Positions 25,216 to 38,018 of a DNA stretch of 64,000 nucleotides are shown piece after piece (the stretch's first letter is position 1; each line of letters opens with the position of its first letter). Both the position numbers and the translations under genes were made by a program. Location of the stretch: NCBI GenBank assembly GCA_013396635.1, contig WBMW01001574.1, positions 372,001 to 436,000 of the forward strand, given 5' to 3'. Under the pieces are notes generated by a model. That model did not search any database. It was not told where the DNA came from and was given only the letters and a program-made list of their open reading frames with translations. The stretch is from Penelope pileata (taxonomy: Eukaryota > Chordata > Aves > Galliformes > Cracidae).

Positions 25216-28200
25216 TTATGGTGCCTAAGCCCAAAATAAACAAGGTCAGGACGGTCCTGCAAAAGGAGCTGCTACTGTGCAACCTGCAGGGAAGCCAGCG
25301 TGCCTTTGGGACATGGTCATCTCCCTCTCTCTGCTGCAGAGCATTCCAGTTTGGAAACCATAGATAGCAGCACCCGTCAAGTACAGGGCTTGCAGCACTG
25401 CAGGGTCCTTGCTGGAAGCAACATCACAGTGCTGCTGGGGAGGGTATGAGCAGCCCCAGTGGGAGAAAATATCCTCCCCCACCAGGAAGCAAAGACCCCA
25501 AAATGGGATGGGTTGAGGACAGTGGAATGAAGGAGTTTCTCCTTCACGCAGAAGCCAGAACAGCCATTGCTTGAATAAATGAGTTCATCTTGGCACGGGG
25601 AATACCCAACACTTAGAGCAGGAGGAAGGCTGAACTGCAGACAGCACAGATCTCGGGTCAGAAATTCCAGGACATTTCCCGCTGACTTGGATGCCATCCC
25701 AGACATTTCTTTGAAGATTCCAGCTCCCTCACGCCTTGCCTACTAAATTAAGTCTGTCTGCCTGGTGAGCACCTACCCCGGGTTTTACGAGTAGCTGTAG
25801 AAGGAAGCTGCCCCACCAACAGCATTTAGGGGGCAACTAGCAAAGGCCAAACCTTTGGTGACAGGTCAGAGTTAAATGTTACTTTTGCACTGTATTTCTT
25901 TAGAAGCTGAATCGAAATCTGAGGGGAAAAAAAGTCACATCTAAATCACACACAGCGTACAAGGTAATTTTCTCAGAGGGAAGAGAAGGCTCCTGACTGA
26001 GAAGGGCTTTGTGACAGACTCATGTACCTGCTCTTGTTTCTCCCTTTGCTACGTGTTCCCTGTCTGCTGGTGGAAATGGATCCCCGGGCTCCAGGAGCAG
26101 TGCTGGAGCACAGGGCCATTCCCCACAGCAGAGCAGGAGCTCGCAGGATGCAGCTGGGGTCCTCTCTGCCCGCAGGAGCAACACAGTGGGATTCTGAAGT
26201 CAGGTTAAAGACATTTGGAAAAGTATCAGTGATCAGTTCTGTGAACAGAAGAATGAAGAACCCAGGCACTGTCAGGGCTAAATCAGCAATCAAGCTCTGG
26301 CTCAGCTAGCAATAGGTAACACGTGTTTTTACGCACGCAAGTGCTTTATGAGGAACAATTTGCTTACAGTCCTTTTAAAAAGAACACGAAGGAATCTGGC
26401 TAGCTGCTCCTCATGAGGCACACTGAGCCTGGGGAGAGGATTCCAGCAGACCCAGAATCGCAGCCCTGCACCAGGTGGGCCTCAGCACTACAGAGCTCAG
26501 TGCAGAAGGGTTCTGGGCTTGCCTTTAGCTGAGGCTGGAGCTATGGGCATCCCTCCTGGCGCAGAGAGGCACTGCAGGAGCCACCCCATTTCGAGCCACC
26601 CCATTTCCATCAGGAATGGCTTCAGAGAACCTGGCTGTGCAGCCACTCTGCCGTGCTCGGGTGTCCTGTGCCTGCGGCCTGGCATCTCCTGAGGGACTCA
26701 GCGCTGTCTGACAGTACTTCTAGCAATGCAAAGTAAGCTTTTAAAAAGCATGTACCCTCCTTGACTACTTTTGTCCAAAACCCAGCAACACTCAGATGGC
26801 TGAACCAAGCCGGTCATCTCCAGAAAGCAGAAATCCTTCCTGCACAAAGGCAACAAGAATGCCACGAGAGCTGAAATGGACAGCCAGGCCTTCACGCCCC
26901 CCACAGCCCCCCCTGTGCACTTCTCTGCCAGTGAATGCTGCAAACCACGCCGCCAGCTCGCAGGGCAGCTCCTGCTGCTCAGCACCGGGCGCTGACCCAG
27001 GGCCGCCACGCTCCTGCCTCCCTCCTCCTGCCCGCAGCATGGGCACGCGGGGAGGGACAGCCAAAGGCTGGGGCAGAGCAGGCTCGCGGGTGCTCACTGC
27101 AGTGAAGACCAAACCAACCCCTAGCGTACAGCTGTATGAACCAGGAAAAATTGATTATTTTCTTTTTAAACAAACCAGCTGCCCCAGGAAACCCCACCAT
27201 CCCCAAATCCTTTTCCATCAATCACACAAGAGAGGTTCTAGCACACTACTAGAGGCAGAAACACGGCGGCCGCTGGGCCCTTTATTTTTGAAAGCATTCT
27301 GCCTGGATTTATCCCACTACACACAAGCCAAACTTACTTCAGCCGGATGAGAATCCTATAAGCCCCTCTTTCCTCACCGGAGAGTGGGAACAAGGAGAAC
27401 AGCTAGTGCCTTCTTGTTTTACTGAATTCATTATATTAAACCAAAAGCAATGTCATCTTAACTTGAAAGGACTTTTAAAAGAGCTTGAAGCAATTCTGCT
27501 GCTGCAGCATTTTTGTATTTTGGATTAACTACAAGCCTTCTTAACCCCTCCGAGTTTGTAAATGCACATACCCGTATCCTCCTCGGCTTTCAGAGCACTC
27601 GATCTCGAGGATGTTAGCAAGCTGAGAGTTAAGCCGTACGCCGTGTGTAAGTACTGTAATTTGAGCTCCTCTGCAAGTTGAAGAAGTCCAAGTTTTAGGT
27701 ATTTTTGTCCACAAGAATGGACCTGCAGAATCTGGTAAATTATCTCAGACATTCCACACGTCTCACGTGCAAGCCCCCATTAGCATCCCAGGCTCATGGG
27801 GGCAATGAAAAGGTCAAAATCCTACTGCGGGAGGGAGTGCTCACCTATTATTAAATGTTCCCTTCAAGATGTTTCCAGTTAGTATCAACACAGAAAGATT
27901 TCTGTCTCGAGGGAGTTTTTGTAAATTTATTATTACCACCATAGACTTTTTAAGCTCTTTTTTAAACAGGATTTAAACTGCTTTTTGGCAATGGAGTGTA
28001 TCAGGAGCCAGGGAAAACCTTAGCAGCAACTTTCTTAAAATGAAATATTAAAAAAACCCTGCCACCAATAACTGGTTCTGTTTGATGTAGTATGTCATTT
28101 TCCTGGACAGCTGAGAGCCTTAGGCAGATACGCAGAGAAAAACAGCAAACCATCTCATCAGTCTTTTGTTTATTAAACCCCGAGTTTATTCGAGTGGCTT

Positions 28201-29879
28201 TGAATCCTGAGCTGCACAAAGTCTTTGGAGCCACTCCGTGCTCAGCAGTCGATAGTGGGGGACAGAAAGAATAAAACCAGTCCCTTAACTTTACCAGCCT
28301 GCAGGGAAAGCACCAGAATACCAGCCCTTCCACCTCAGCTCACGCAGCCTGAGAATGGTGAGGGCAACAGCAGCCAGAGCCGGCCCCGTGCCAGCGCTGC
28401 TGCTGTCAGGCACTGCATGAGCACAGCATGCCCCTTGCACCAAGTACTCCTGGACACAAGGCTCTCCCAATGCACTGACTTCTAAAAATATCCCCTCCTG
28501 CAGGACTGGGGATACCAAGGTTTTATGAGGCTGACATCAGACAGCAGATGAGCTCATGCTGCTGGTGAAATTCCTGCTGTCCCCGTGACACGTTAGCTGC
28601 ATTATTTCAGAAGATTCCCTCTCCCAAGCGGTGTCACAGCCAGGGGCAGGCAGACCTGCCCACGGATGCAGCAGATCCTCTCCTTCACCCTGGTTCAAGA
28701 GCCAAGAGGAAGCATGGAGAGCATGAGCCACTGCTGTGGGTATTTCCCCGCTGAATGGCCACTGACAGCTGCTCTTTGCTCTCACTGCCTTCAGCCAGAA
28801 GGCCCATGAGCACTTCACAGCAGAGAGAACAGGGACATCTTCTATGGCGTTACTTTATGGCTCCCCTCTTCCCCCATCCTCTTTCTCGCCTCAAACTTCA
28901 GTCGGTGGCCCAGGTGCCCGCACTGCTGCATCCCCGTGCCCCACCAGCACCCACACAGCAGCACAGCCCCGCTCTGTCCCTCCAATGCATGGCACACAGC
29001 AGCCACAGAACAACGCAGACCCAATTTCAATTGCACTTCTGAGCTCTGCTATGTCTCAGGACAGGCTGCATGCATGCTGCAGATTAAAGGCTGCAGAGCT
29101 GCGCCACAGCTGTCTCAGATAAATGATACCTAAAGGAGACAGACAGGGGAACGAGAGGAAGATATAAACAGTCCCAGGTCAACGTTATTTTGACAAGGGC
29201 CATCTATACCCTGACCATTCACGAAAAAGAGAAGTCATTTTTATATATAAAACTGTATCAGGAGAATGCCCTACAGACCTCTGCATCTTTGTTCATTTTC
29301 CTACTGAATTCGATGAAAACCCACCCCTGCTATTCAGACAGACCGGCTGCACACCCAAGGGTTTTGCTGTGGCTGCAGCTGGGTGCAGGCCCTGTTACAG
29401 CACGGCCCATGCCACAGCCCAGGCTGTGTGAGCAATCCCTAGCACTGACATGGGGTCTGGCTGCAGGAGGTCCAGCCCAGGGGTCCCATACCTCACTGCC
29501 TGGGGATGCAGACCCTCCCTTTGCTTTCCTCACACATTTCCCAGTGTTCAAGCACAGTTCAAGACAGCCGAAGAGAACGTAGTCATCTGTCATCTCAGTC
29601 TGGCACAACACTAAGTAGCTGGGATGGTTTAGAAAGAAGGGGCCTAACTTTTTCAGGTTAGTTTGTTGCAAGAATAATTCACTTCTACTCCAACAGTGCC
29701 TACAGCAGAGGGTCCAGCCCAAGCCCCAGCCAAGACAGGAGCACACACTGCCAACAGGAAGCATGCACCACAGCTGGCTGCATCACCTTAACCACCATGA
29801 GCACTTGGTCAATGACAAGAGAAGTACAGCCCTTACCTTCCTCCCCTCAAGTAAGACACTAATTTATTGGAGCTCCGCA
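25216..29879. other. Non-coding unique sequence, no gene seen
   Basis: No recognisable gene. It contains a GC-rich patch at 26890-27090 that yields the 184-codon plus-strand frame 26796-27350, which is low-complexity Pro/Ser/Ala-rich and unrecognisable. It also contains an exact 15-base tandem duplication at 26578-26607. AT-rich, possibly conserved sequence lies at 27840-28000 (CTATTATTAAATG, GTAAATTTATTATTACC). Other open frames, such as minus 29330-29764 (144 codons), have no recognisable domain. Confidence 0.55.
26578..26607 (+). repeat. Exact 15-bp tandem duplication
   Basis: GAGCCACCCCATTTC occurs twice head to tail with no difference. It is small and recent-looking, probably a replication-slippage product. 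Confidence 0.95.
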
Positions 29880-30000
29880 AGCCAGGGTAATTAATCAAAA
29901 GTCTATCATACCATATAAAACGAAAATGGCTCCAAGATGTGCCCGTACACACCAATTAATTATTAAAGGTGCATTAGCTGAAGCTTTTCATCTGCCATGT
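29880..30000. other. AT-rich candidate regulatory block
   Basis: Two dense homeodomain-type clusters (GGTAATTAATC at 29886-29896 and CCAATTAATTATTAAAGG near 29952-29969) flank a CArG-like CCATATAAAA at 29911-29920. The block has no coding potential and adjoins a CpG-rich patch at 30028-30140. Treating it as regulatory is inference. Confidence 0.25.
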
Positions 30001-30500
30001 ACAAGTCATGGGTAATGACAGCACAGGCACACCGCCGGCACAGCCCTCACCGCCCGCGGCCCCAGGGCCCATCCATGCTGCGGGGACACGGGCCCAGCAG
30101 TGGCACAGCCACGGGGGCAGCACCTGCACGCACGTGCCTGGAGTTTTCACCTCTGTTGCAAAAACAAGTCCTCCAGCAACGAGGCAAGGGCTTCCTGAAC
30201 GGCAGCGAGCATTCCTAGAAGCCACCAACCGTGCTGTTTGCAGCTGTGTGCGCTGCTCTAATGAATGGGAGCACTTAGCATGATGAGCGCGCACCGGCAA
30301 GAAACAAACCCTAGCCCTTCGTGCCACGGCTGCGCCTTCTCCCAGACCAACTGATGAAACAGGACCACCAGGTGAAGCACCGAGAGGGCTGGGGCTTAAT
30401 TAAGCTCCAGAGCAGGCAGAAATCCCCTCTGCAGTGCACGAGCCAAGAACAGACGAGGGCATGGCAGCTACACGCTCTCCCATATTTCTACCACTTATGA

Positions 30501-30680
30501 CCTGAGCTTTATTCTAATTGCACAAATTGAAGAATGATTAGCAGTTGCGTGGACACTAAATGCCCTGCTGATGTAACCAAAACAGATTTGCTTTATTCAG
30601 AGTGATTACTTAAGGCCATAGCTGTGAAACTGGAATGAATCAAAACGAAATCCTACATTAGAAACACAAAACATCACCTC
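30501..30680. other. AT-rich candidate conserved non-coding element
   Basis: Non-repetitive block with TTCTAATTGCAC, AAATTGAAG, ATGATTAGC and GATTACTTAAGG, that is several homeodomain-type and NKX-like cores in about 100 bases. No open frame of note. It has the texture typical of developmental enhancers, but conservation is untested. Confidence 0.25.
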
Positions 30681-31224
30681 AGAAATGAGGGGGGTGGCAA
30701 TACAGCCTCAGTAATAATTTAAAAGCCACAGGCTTTAACATCAGGCTTTCCAGAAAAGGAGAGGCAGGCACTTTTCTCATGCAACACCATAAACCTCCAA
30801 CAACGTGCTCCTCATCCTTTACAGCCTCCAAAATGAACTTTTATGAGTACAAACACTAACGAAATTTATCCAGTCTATTTTTTTTCCATCAGGCCTCCAT
30901 ATAACAATCCATATCCAATTTCACGATAGATTTTTTCTTTTTCTTTTTTTTTTTTAGCTGAAGAGCACGATGAACAATTTTCAGGATGAGCAGAAATACA
31001 GGGTCAAGACAGAGACCAGCTTCCACCGAGGCAGGGAAGCACACCAATGCCTTCAGCTGCCCGCGCCGCAGCAGCCTGTGCAGGCAGCACCTTCTCTAGA
31101 GAACAGGCAAAGGGGCATCACCACTTCTGGTGGCTTCTGAGAGGTAAACACCAAGCTACCGCCTGCAGCATTTTTGTCCCCTCTCCCATCTTTCACAGAT
31201 GCTCCTCTTCACAGCTCACCTCTG
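30681..31224. other. Unique sequence with T-rich tract
   Basis: No gene. It contains an interrupted T-rich tract at 30931-30955. Ordinary mixed sequence leads up to the 5' truncation point of the CR1 copy. Confidence 0.6.
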
Positions 31225-31767
31225 CCCCTCTACTCTGCTCTTGTGAGACCTCACCTGGAGTATTGTGTCCAGTTCTGGGGCCCCCATCACAAGAAGGGTG
31301 TGGAGCTGTTGGAGCGGGTCCAGAGGAGGCCACGAGGATGATCAGAGGGCTGGAGCACCTCCCCTACGAGGACAGGCTGAGAGAGTTAGGACTCTTCAGC
31401 CTGGAGAAGAGAAGGCTGCGGGGGGGCCTGATAGCAGACTTCCAGGACCTGAAGGGGCCCACAGGAAAGCTGGGGAGGGGCTTTTTACAAGGACAGGTAG
31501 TGACAGGACAAGGGGTAATGGTTATAAACTGAAAGAGGGTAGATTTAGGCTAGATATAAGGAAGAAATTCCTCCCTATGAGGGTGGTGAGACACTGGAAC
31601 AGGTTGCCCAGAGAAGTTGTGGATGCCCCCTCCCTGGAAGTACTCAAAGCCAGGCTGGATGGGGCTTTGGGCAACCTGGTCTAGTGGGAGGTGTCCTCAC
31701 CCATGGCAGGGGGGTTGGAACAAGATGATCTCTAAGGTCCCTTCCAACCTGAACCATTCTATGATTC
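31225..31767 (+). mobile_element. CR1 LINE, 5'-truncated, best-preserved copy
   Basis: About 540 bp of the 3' part of a CR1 retrotransposon in sense orientation. It begins near TGAGACCTCACCTGGAGTA and runs through GAGCTGTTGGAGCGGGTCC, GACAGGCTGAGAGAGTTAGG and GAAGAGAAGGCTGCG. It passes through the ORF2 C-terminus and stop, and ends in the 3' UTR with GGTCCCTTCCAACCTGAACC and the terminal ATTCTATGATTC. CR1 moves by target-primed reverse transcription and usually leaves such 5'-truncated copies. This one lacks the endonuclease and the RT active site, so it is dead. The minus-strand copy at 54.0 kb belongs to the same or a very close subfamily. Confidence 0.93.
31505..31684 (+). pseudogene. CR1 ORF2 C-terminal remnant
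   Basis: Within the CR1 copy, this frame encodes the conserved C-terminal tail of ORF2: G-N-G-Y-K-L-K-E-G-R-F-R-L-D-I-R-K-K-F, then V-V-R-H-W-N-R-L-P-R-E-V-V-D-A-P-S-L-E-V, ending G-A-L-G-N-L-V and a stop at 31682-31684. The upstream part of the 139-codon frame starting at 31265 is out of the ORF2 frame, because a frameshift lies before about 31500. With no endonuclease or RT it has no activity. Confidence 0.85.
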
Positions 31768-33300
31768 CCTCAGCTGAGCGGTGAGAGAGGATGACTCAGA
31801 CAGGCTGCCAGCCAGCCAGCTTTGTCAGACTTCACTGTTCACACCATTACATACAAATACGTTACATTTACCTGGCTACCAGTCACTTTGTTACCCCTGA
31901 CAGGACAGCAGCTAACAAAAATAAAGCTCACCATACCTGTATTGGTGAGAAAGCTGCACCCTTCTCCTTAGCACATCATCTAAAAAGTAGATCTGGAGAG
32001 GTAAGGCTCGAGCTGCTAACCAGCTCCCTTCTCTCTCCCCACAGAGGAAGAAATTGTGTTTCTCTCTGACAGCAATAGATGATGTTACTGTCATTACAGC
32101 TGTTTCAGAACAGTTTTAAACTACAGTCATATTTCAGAGCTACCTGCCAGAGCCCTTGTTCAAAACTTTAATCTCTCAATGTATTGTTTTCAAGAGCAGC
32201 TTTTAGATTCAGCTGTCCAAGTCATCACGTACACAGAGAAAATACAGACTTGAAGGTGGATGATACAAGCGTACCTGCTGCTTTCAGAGTAAAATTCACC
32301 ATCTCCTTCCCAGGGGCTTCCCAGACTGGATGACCAGATTTTGTGTGCGCTATGGGACAGTGCTGCAGGTGAAAAACCCCACGAGAAGGTTACCTAAGGG
32401 GAGGGATGGGTCAGACAGAGCCCATGTGGGACATCTTCCTCCCTGTAACGTGCACCACCGCCAGCCCCAGCCGCTCTGCCTCCCCTGGTTTTACTCAGCC
32501 AGCATCTTTGATTGTTTTTATTTGACTTCAGTGTAGACCTGCTAAGAGCTTCTTTCCAAAAGACTTCCATACATGATGTATATGCCTCATATTCACGCAT
32601 TATTTGTGCGTATTTTATATTTATGTACCTGTATTTATGTAAAAATGCTACAGTGCACATATTTTATGCTCAACACACTGTAATTTTCTTCTGAACAGCT
32701 CCACCTCCCCTCCTTGCTTTGCTGTCGCGCTGCAGGCAGCGGAGCAGAGGGCTGTGCCTCCAGCAGCGGGGTGCTCGGGAGCTCCCGTCCCGTCCTCGAT
32801 GTGAGGACTCTGGTGGCCTTGGCACACACCTCCACATCGGCTCCTTCCACTCCCAGCTCTAAATTCAGTGAGAGCACTCATCTGCCTCCTTGACACTGTC
32901 TTCTGAGAACAGATTTTAAAAAAGATTCAATTGTGAAAGAGTAAATACTGCTATTTCGAAACCAGCAGAACCTTACACCAGTTACCAGATTTCTGCAAAA
33001 ACACACCAAAATTTACTACGCAGAAGTTTCCTGGATTTTAGTCTTCAGTTTCTCTAAAATTCCACTAATGGCTTAGCTTTGGTCTAACAACTTGTAATTC
33101 CACGCTGGAGAAAAGCTGCAAATCGTTGGAATTCTGGATCTCCCACCTTAAGAAACGCAGAGGTTATCTCCTGTAACCCTGTGACAACAGAGGTTCAGCT
33201 CCAGCAGAAGAACGAGATAAGAAATCAAAATGGTCATCTATCTGCTGATGGTGCATAAACACTGTATTTACCAGCACTTTCACACACCGATTTCAGACTA
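31768..33300. other. Non-coding unique sequence, no gene seen
   Basis: No recognisable gene or repeat. AT-rich at 32540-32690 and GC-rich at 32700-32850. The short open frames have no recognisable product. Confidence 0.6.
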
Positions 33301-33490
33301 ACCCGTCTCGTAACTGCAGCAGCAGAAACGACCGTTTCAAAAACGCTGTCATCCGAATGTCGTGAAACAAAAGAGAACAAATGGTCCTCCGGTGAGGCAT
33401 CCCCCCCTCCCCACACCTCCTCCGGCATTCGGGAGCTGGCACGAGCGCGGGGTGCGCTCCTCCCGTCCCTCCGCCGCCCTCCCACCGCTT
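33301..33490. promoter_or_regulatory. Short CpG-dense cluster
   Basis: A hand count over 190 bases gives 74 C, 44 G and 18 CpG: about 62% GC with an observed/expected ratio near 1.05. Half of the CpGs fall in 33421-33480. It falls just short of the customary 200-base island length. A minus-strand frame of 94 codons (33234-33518) spans it and is Arg-rich near its start, but it is not recognisable. A TATATA string lies about 140 bases downstream on the plus strand. It could be a weak promoter, an enhancer, or a local patch that escaped methylation. Confidence 0.38.
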
Positions 33491-36400
33491 GGCAGGAGAG
33501 GATCCCCTTGGTGCTCATCTTCCTAATTACACACCAACAATTAGCTGGAAGCTCGGTGGGCTGCGCTTGTCACCTGTTAGCAGGGCTCCAGGAAAAAGGG
33601 CTAAACCAAAACGTGGCAGATGGAGCTATATATCCTGCCCATCTCCAGAGAGGGGATTTGTAATGCAAAGCGCTGAATTCAAGACGCGGCCCATGGATAC
33701 ACGGAAGCAATCAGAACCAAGCTGATTAAACAAGGCCCAGGTCCCCACACGGCGTGCCGAATGCTGAACAGCAGCGAGGATCCCTGGGAGAGGGGATGAG
33801 TGCATGCCCATTTGACTGAGGGAGGGAGGAGCTGGGCTGAAGCCAGGGGCAGGCACCAGGACAGGACACACTTTGCTGCCAGTCCCAGCGTTTATGGCAG
33901 CAGCATCCAGTCACACCTTCCTGCTCTGCCTTTCCCTGCTACACTAAAGCGTATTTTTAAATCCTTGCAGTGGATACCGTGCCTTCCTTTCTCAGCGCTG
34001 ATCTGGCTTCGCAGCCCTCCCACTCATTTCACTTTCCTGGCTGATGGAGAGGAGCAGCACTGCGCAGCCCTCGGAGAAGCCACCAGGAAGACTTCAGTTC
34101 AGACTTCTAACAGCTCCTCCAGCGAGACACAAAAGAAAATCACCCTCAGAGCTGGTTTTGTTCCACTTTTGCTCAGCAAAGCGCTTCCCCCAGACAGCTG
34201 GAGGCAGCCCCACTCCTCACCTCACATCCCACACCTCCAAGCGGGTGCTGCCACCTCGTCCCATAGCAAGGAACGCACTGACACGCACTGAGACCAACTG
34301 CACGCTGAGCACAGGTGGTTCATGTGACACTTTGCAGACCCCTTCACCCAGCCTGGGCCCCACAACAAAGTTCACTTCTCAATTTAGGGCACAGGGAGAA
34401 GAACTCATGGCTGCCCAGCTGTGTTCGCCCGCTGGTTTCCCAACGCATGCACTGCTGCGCTGCCGGCACTCACAGTAGCCCAGCGCTTCTGGAAACTGTC
34501 TGACATCCACACACACACACAAAAGAGCAATCTAACAATCGGGGTATTTAGCAGCATTATTCAGAGGCACTTATATGGCCTCGAGGAACACAGCTCTTAT
34601 CTGGGTGAGCTGACTTCAGATGTGACAGGATGCTGGGGCATCCCTTCTCCCCTCCCGCCCCTTCTTTCCCCTACCAATTTCTCTGGGTTTAGGTTCCCAT
34701 TTTTTATTTATCACCATTCTTGAATGTTGACAGAAACTTTCTGTCATTCCACCAGATTTTATCCCTTGCTATTTGGCAAATGTTGATTCTCCCCCATCCT
34801 CCCACACGTCTCATGTGGAATCACTACAGCCTCATATGTGTAAGAAAAAAATTGCCTACCTTTATTATCATCTTGCAAACCCTCCAGTTTGAACACCGCC
34901 CGGACATCAGAGCTCAGCACTCAGCTGCTGGATACAGCCCAGGCCAAAGGAAGTGCCTTTGCTGTCCCCTCTCAAAGGCAGGAGACCAACCTCCATTTCC
35001 GAGGGATGGAACAATACCACAAAGAAGGTAACGGGGGCAATACCCTTGCTCCAGTCTCCTCTCAAGAGAGGTGAACTTCACTTTGTACCAGGCACCCTCC
35101 CAACCCTTCAGCCTCAAACAAGGCAGGATTTTAACTTTGCTCCTGTAAGACATGCCTTAGCACTGAACACCCTGCTCCACCTGCACATTCCTGAGCCCCG
35201 CTATCTGTAAACACGACTCAGGACTGACAAATGAGGACAATGCATCAGCACATGAGGCCAACATCGGGTACTTAAGATCTCTGGATAGGAGATGGTAAGT
35301 AAGAAGCAAAGTAATATTACAGAATACAGCAGGATATTGCTTGTATAGACAACTTAAAAATCACCTTTTAATGATAAATCTCACCATCGAGAGCACCAAG
35401 CACAGCATGACTGTGAGGAAATGTGGACTTGGTGAAGATAAGGTGTTTCTCTCTCGAAATTTTTAATAAAAATGTAGTTATGAGACTAAGTTTATTTTTG
35501 CTAGGAAATCTTCAGAATGCTTGCTATTTCTATATCCAAGGGCTTTTTGTGTTTATGAGTTTCGCCATTTGAGATTCAGCATATGTCTGCTCTTGAAGTT
35601 AAGAAAGCATGGCTCCTACTTCTTCAAGAGCAGGGAACGATCAGCCAGCTTTCATTTAATATGGACAAATACATGATTTCAGCATTATCCATCACTCCAA
35701 CTTCAATAATGAAATGAAAAGTATTCCTCAAACTAAAAGGTTTAAAAATTTAACTACCTCCCTTCATCTTCCAGCCCAACGGAAGAAATTGACGTCCTCC
35801 AAAAGATTCAATGGAGGAGAACAGACCCTTCACAGCCTGTCTCAAACCAACAAATCACCAATTGTATCCTAGAAAAATCCTGACAGTAAAATCCATACAC
35901 AGACATCAGTGAATACACTTTCAGGAAAAAGGGACTAGGACTTCTTCAAGTATAAAGTTTTATCACTCACAAAGTCTCCACTGTAGGGCCAAGTTTACCC
36001 ATTTGTCTTAAGGTTGTGCCCATTTACATTGCAAACATTTTGAAGAAAAATCTAGAGTTTATTCTTCGAGCTTCAAGTGATAAAATCACTCCTATGTCAC
36101 TGTGAACTCAGCTGAAAGCCAGCTGCCAGGTATCCACAAAGCAGAAGTAAATGAGGATCATTTAATAGCCAATTTCACAGCCCCAAAACTTCAAATTAAT
36201 ATAGGACAAAAGTAGTATTCACCTCTAACAATGTAATCATATGCTTTAAGATAGTAAAAAACTTCTAATTTTCTTTGACCTCAATCCTTTGAAAACCATA
36301 ACTGGTTCTTTGAAAAGAGGCGGAATCGTGCACATCAACAGGAATTACCAGTACGCAGGGTAAGCAACCCGACTGCTCACAGCAGTCATCAGTGCAAAGT

Positions 36401-38018
36401 AATACGTCCATCTCTTGTAACCGAGGCTGCAATTTGAGAAGCACATCTTTCAGCAACAGCGATGGGTTAAGCGGTCACAGCGTCCAAGCCCAGTCGCTTC
36501 CCCAGATGCATCAACACAGTTTTGTGCAGTGAGTTGGACTGGGGAACCGATCGTGAATCAAAAGTAAAGAAAAGGCAGAGGAGGGGAAAAGGGAAAAGGA
36601 AAACAATTCTCTTTAACCTGAAGCAGCCCCCTGATCCGAAGCAGTGGAGAGATGTTAGTGATAAAGTAGGTTTGGATAGAGCAGGAGTAGCGGGGTAATG
36701 GCTGCTGCAGCCCAGACTGCCTCTGGAAGAAGTGTTCTAACTATGCACGGTGACCCAATTACTGCACACTGCAAAGTACTTACCAACCTCTAGAAGAGAT
36801 TTCAAGGCAGCATTTAGATCGATTTTATTTTGCAAAATAATCTCCCACTCAGGGAATACAGTTACATTTCAATAACATCAGAAAAATTTGCTAAAGCCTA
36901 TGTCCTCTGCAGTAAACAATCCCTAAGGAAAGCACTAGCGTGCTTCCACAGCCAGAAGAGTGCTCCTCCTTCATTTTCAACATTTTCAGGAGGTTAAAGT
37001 CTTTGCAGCCTCTTCAGAGGGAGAATCTTGTGGTAAATGCTGTGTTTCAGCACAGCACATGCATTTTCACTTCTTTTTTTCTATCAGAGCAACTGCCACA
37101 TGCCTCCTCACCTTTTAGGAGAGAGATACTGAACAAGACTAAAGATCTGAGGATTTACAACTCACCTAGACTAAGTTCCTTCCAGCTCCAGAGCTGTATC
37201 TGATAAAGATCTATTAACGAGGACAGCCCCTCTTTGAAAAAATGCCATCAAGGATTTGTCTCCTTTCTCAGCCAGACCAAGACTGTGTCCCTACCTTGCT
37301 GTTTGATCTGGGAATCACAGCTGATTGCAATGCACACACAAGACAGGATACGTAATTCCCTACAAACTGATGAAAAACAGCGGAGAACAGCCCATGGCCC
37401 GTGCTTTATGTTCTTGAAACCACTGTAAGTGCTTCCCCACTCATGTGGTCACCAGCAGCCCCAGGCAAGAACATGAGGTGGGAAACGTTTTGCATCCAGT
37501 CCTTAGCTAACGCTTCCTGGACAACTGGGAAGCCCCAGGTGGTCAAGCAGTACTAATTTACCAAAATACTTCTTTTTAGATAGCTCTAATAGAATGTTAC
37601 AAAATCACCATAATTAGGCTCCTCTCCTCCCTTCCTCTTGAAGTGTACAAATTACAGATCAATATGCAACTGTAGAAAAAAATATTTAGCAAGGAGAAGT
37701 AACGTGGGACTATTTTCTTTCTCTCTTCCTTTATTTAGTGATTAAATTGAGGGATCAGATGCTCAAATTCCAGCAGCAGATGCTGTTTAATTCTGAATCT
37801 GAAGGCTTAGTCCTTCCTGGCCAGAACTTCAGCATTTCTACGTATTGGCTTATTGACTGAAATAAGAATATGTATCCCAGGTAAATTCTGTTCCGAAACA
37901 GAGATCATAATCTTTACTTTCAACAGAGTTGTTATTCTTATATCACCAATGAGTAACGCCTTTACTATCAGCTTCTGAAATCCTCTTTATACAATCTGGT
38001 TCAGCTCCACATGACTTC
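33491..38018. other. Non-coding unique sequence, no gene seen
   Basis: No gene. A short (CA)7 tract lies at 34508-34521. Open frames such as plus 33800-34291 (163 codons) and plus 34044-34478 (144 codons) overlap one another in different frames and are unrecognisable. A purine-rich stretch lies near 36565-36607. The rest is mixed AT-rich sequence. Confidence 0.58.

Noticed and set aside
26022..26309. Signal-peptide-like start (M-Y-L-L-L-F-L-P-L-L) at 26022
   Set aside because: A hydrophobic start alone is common by chance. The remainder is unrecognisable and there is no cysteine pattern.
26796..27350. 184-codon plus-strand open frame
   Set aside because: Pro/Ser/Ala/Arg-rich, no recognisable domain, lies in a GC-rich patch where stops are rare, and long antisense frames overlap it.
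31047..31532. 161-codon plus frame entering the CR1 copy
   Set aside because: The first part is unique DNA and the second is CR1 read out of its ORF2 frame, so it is not a gene.
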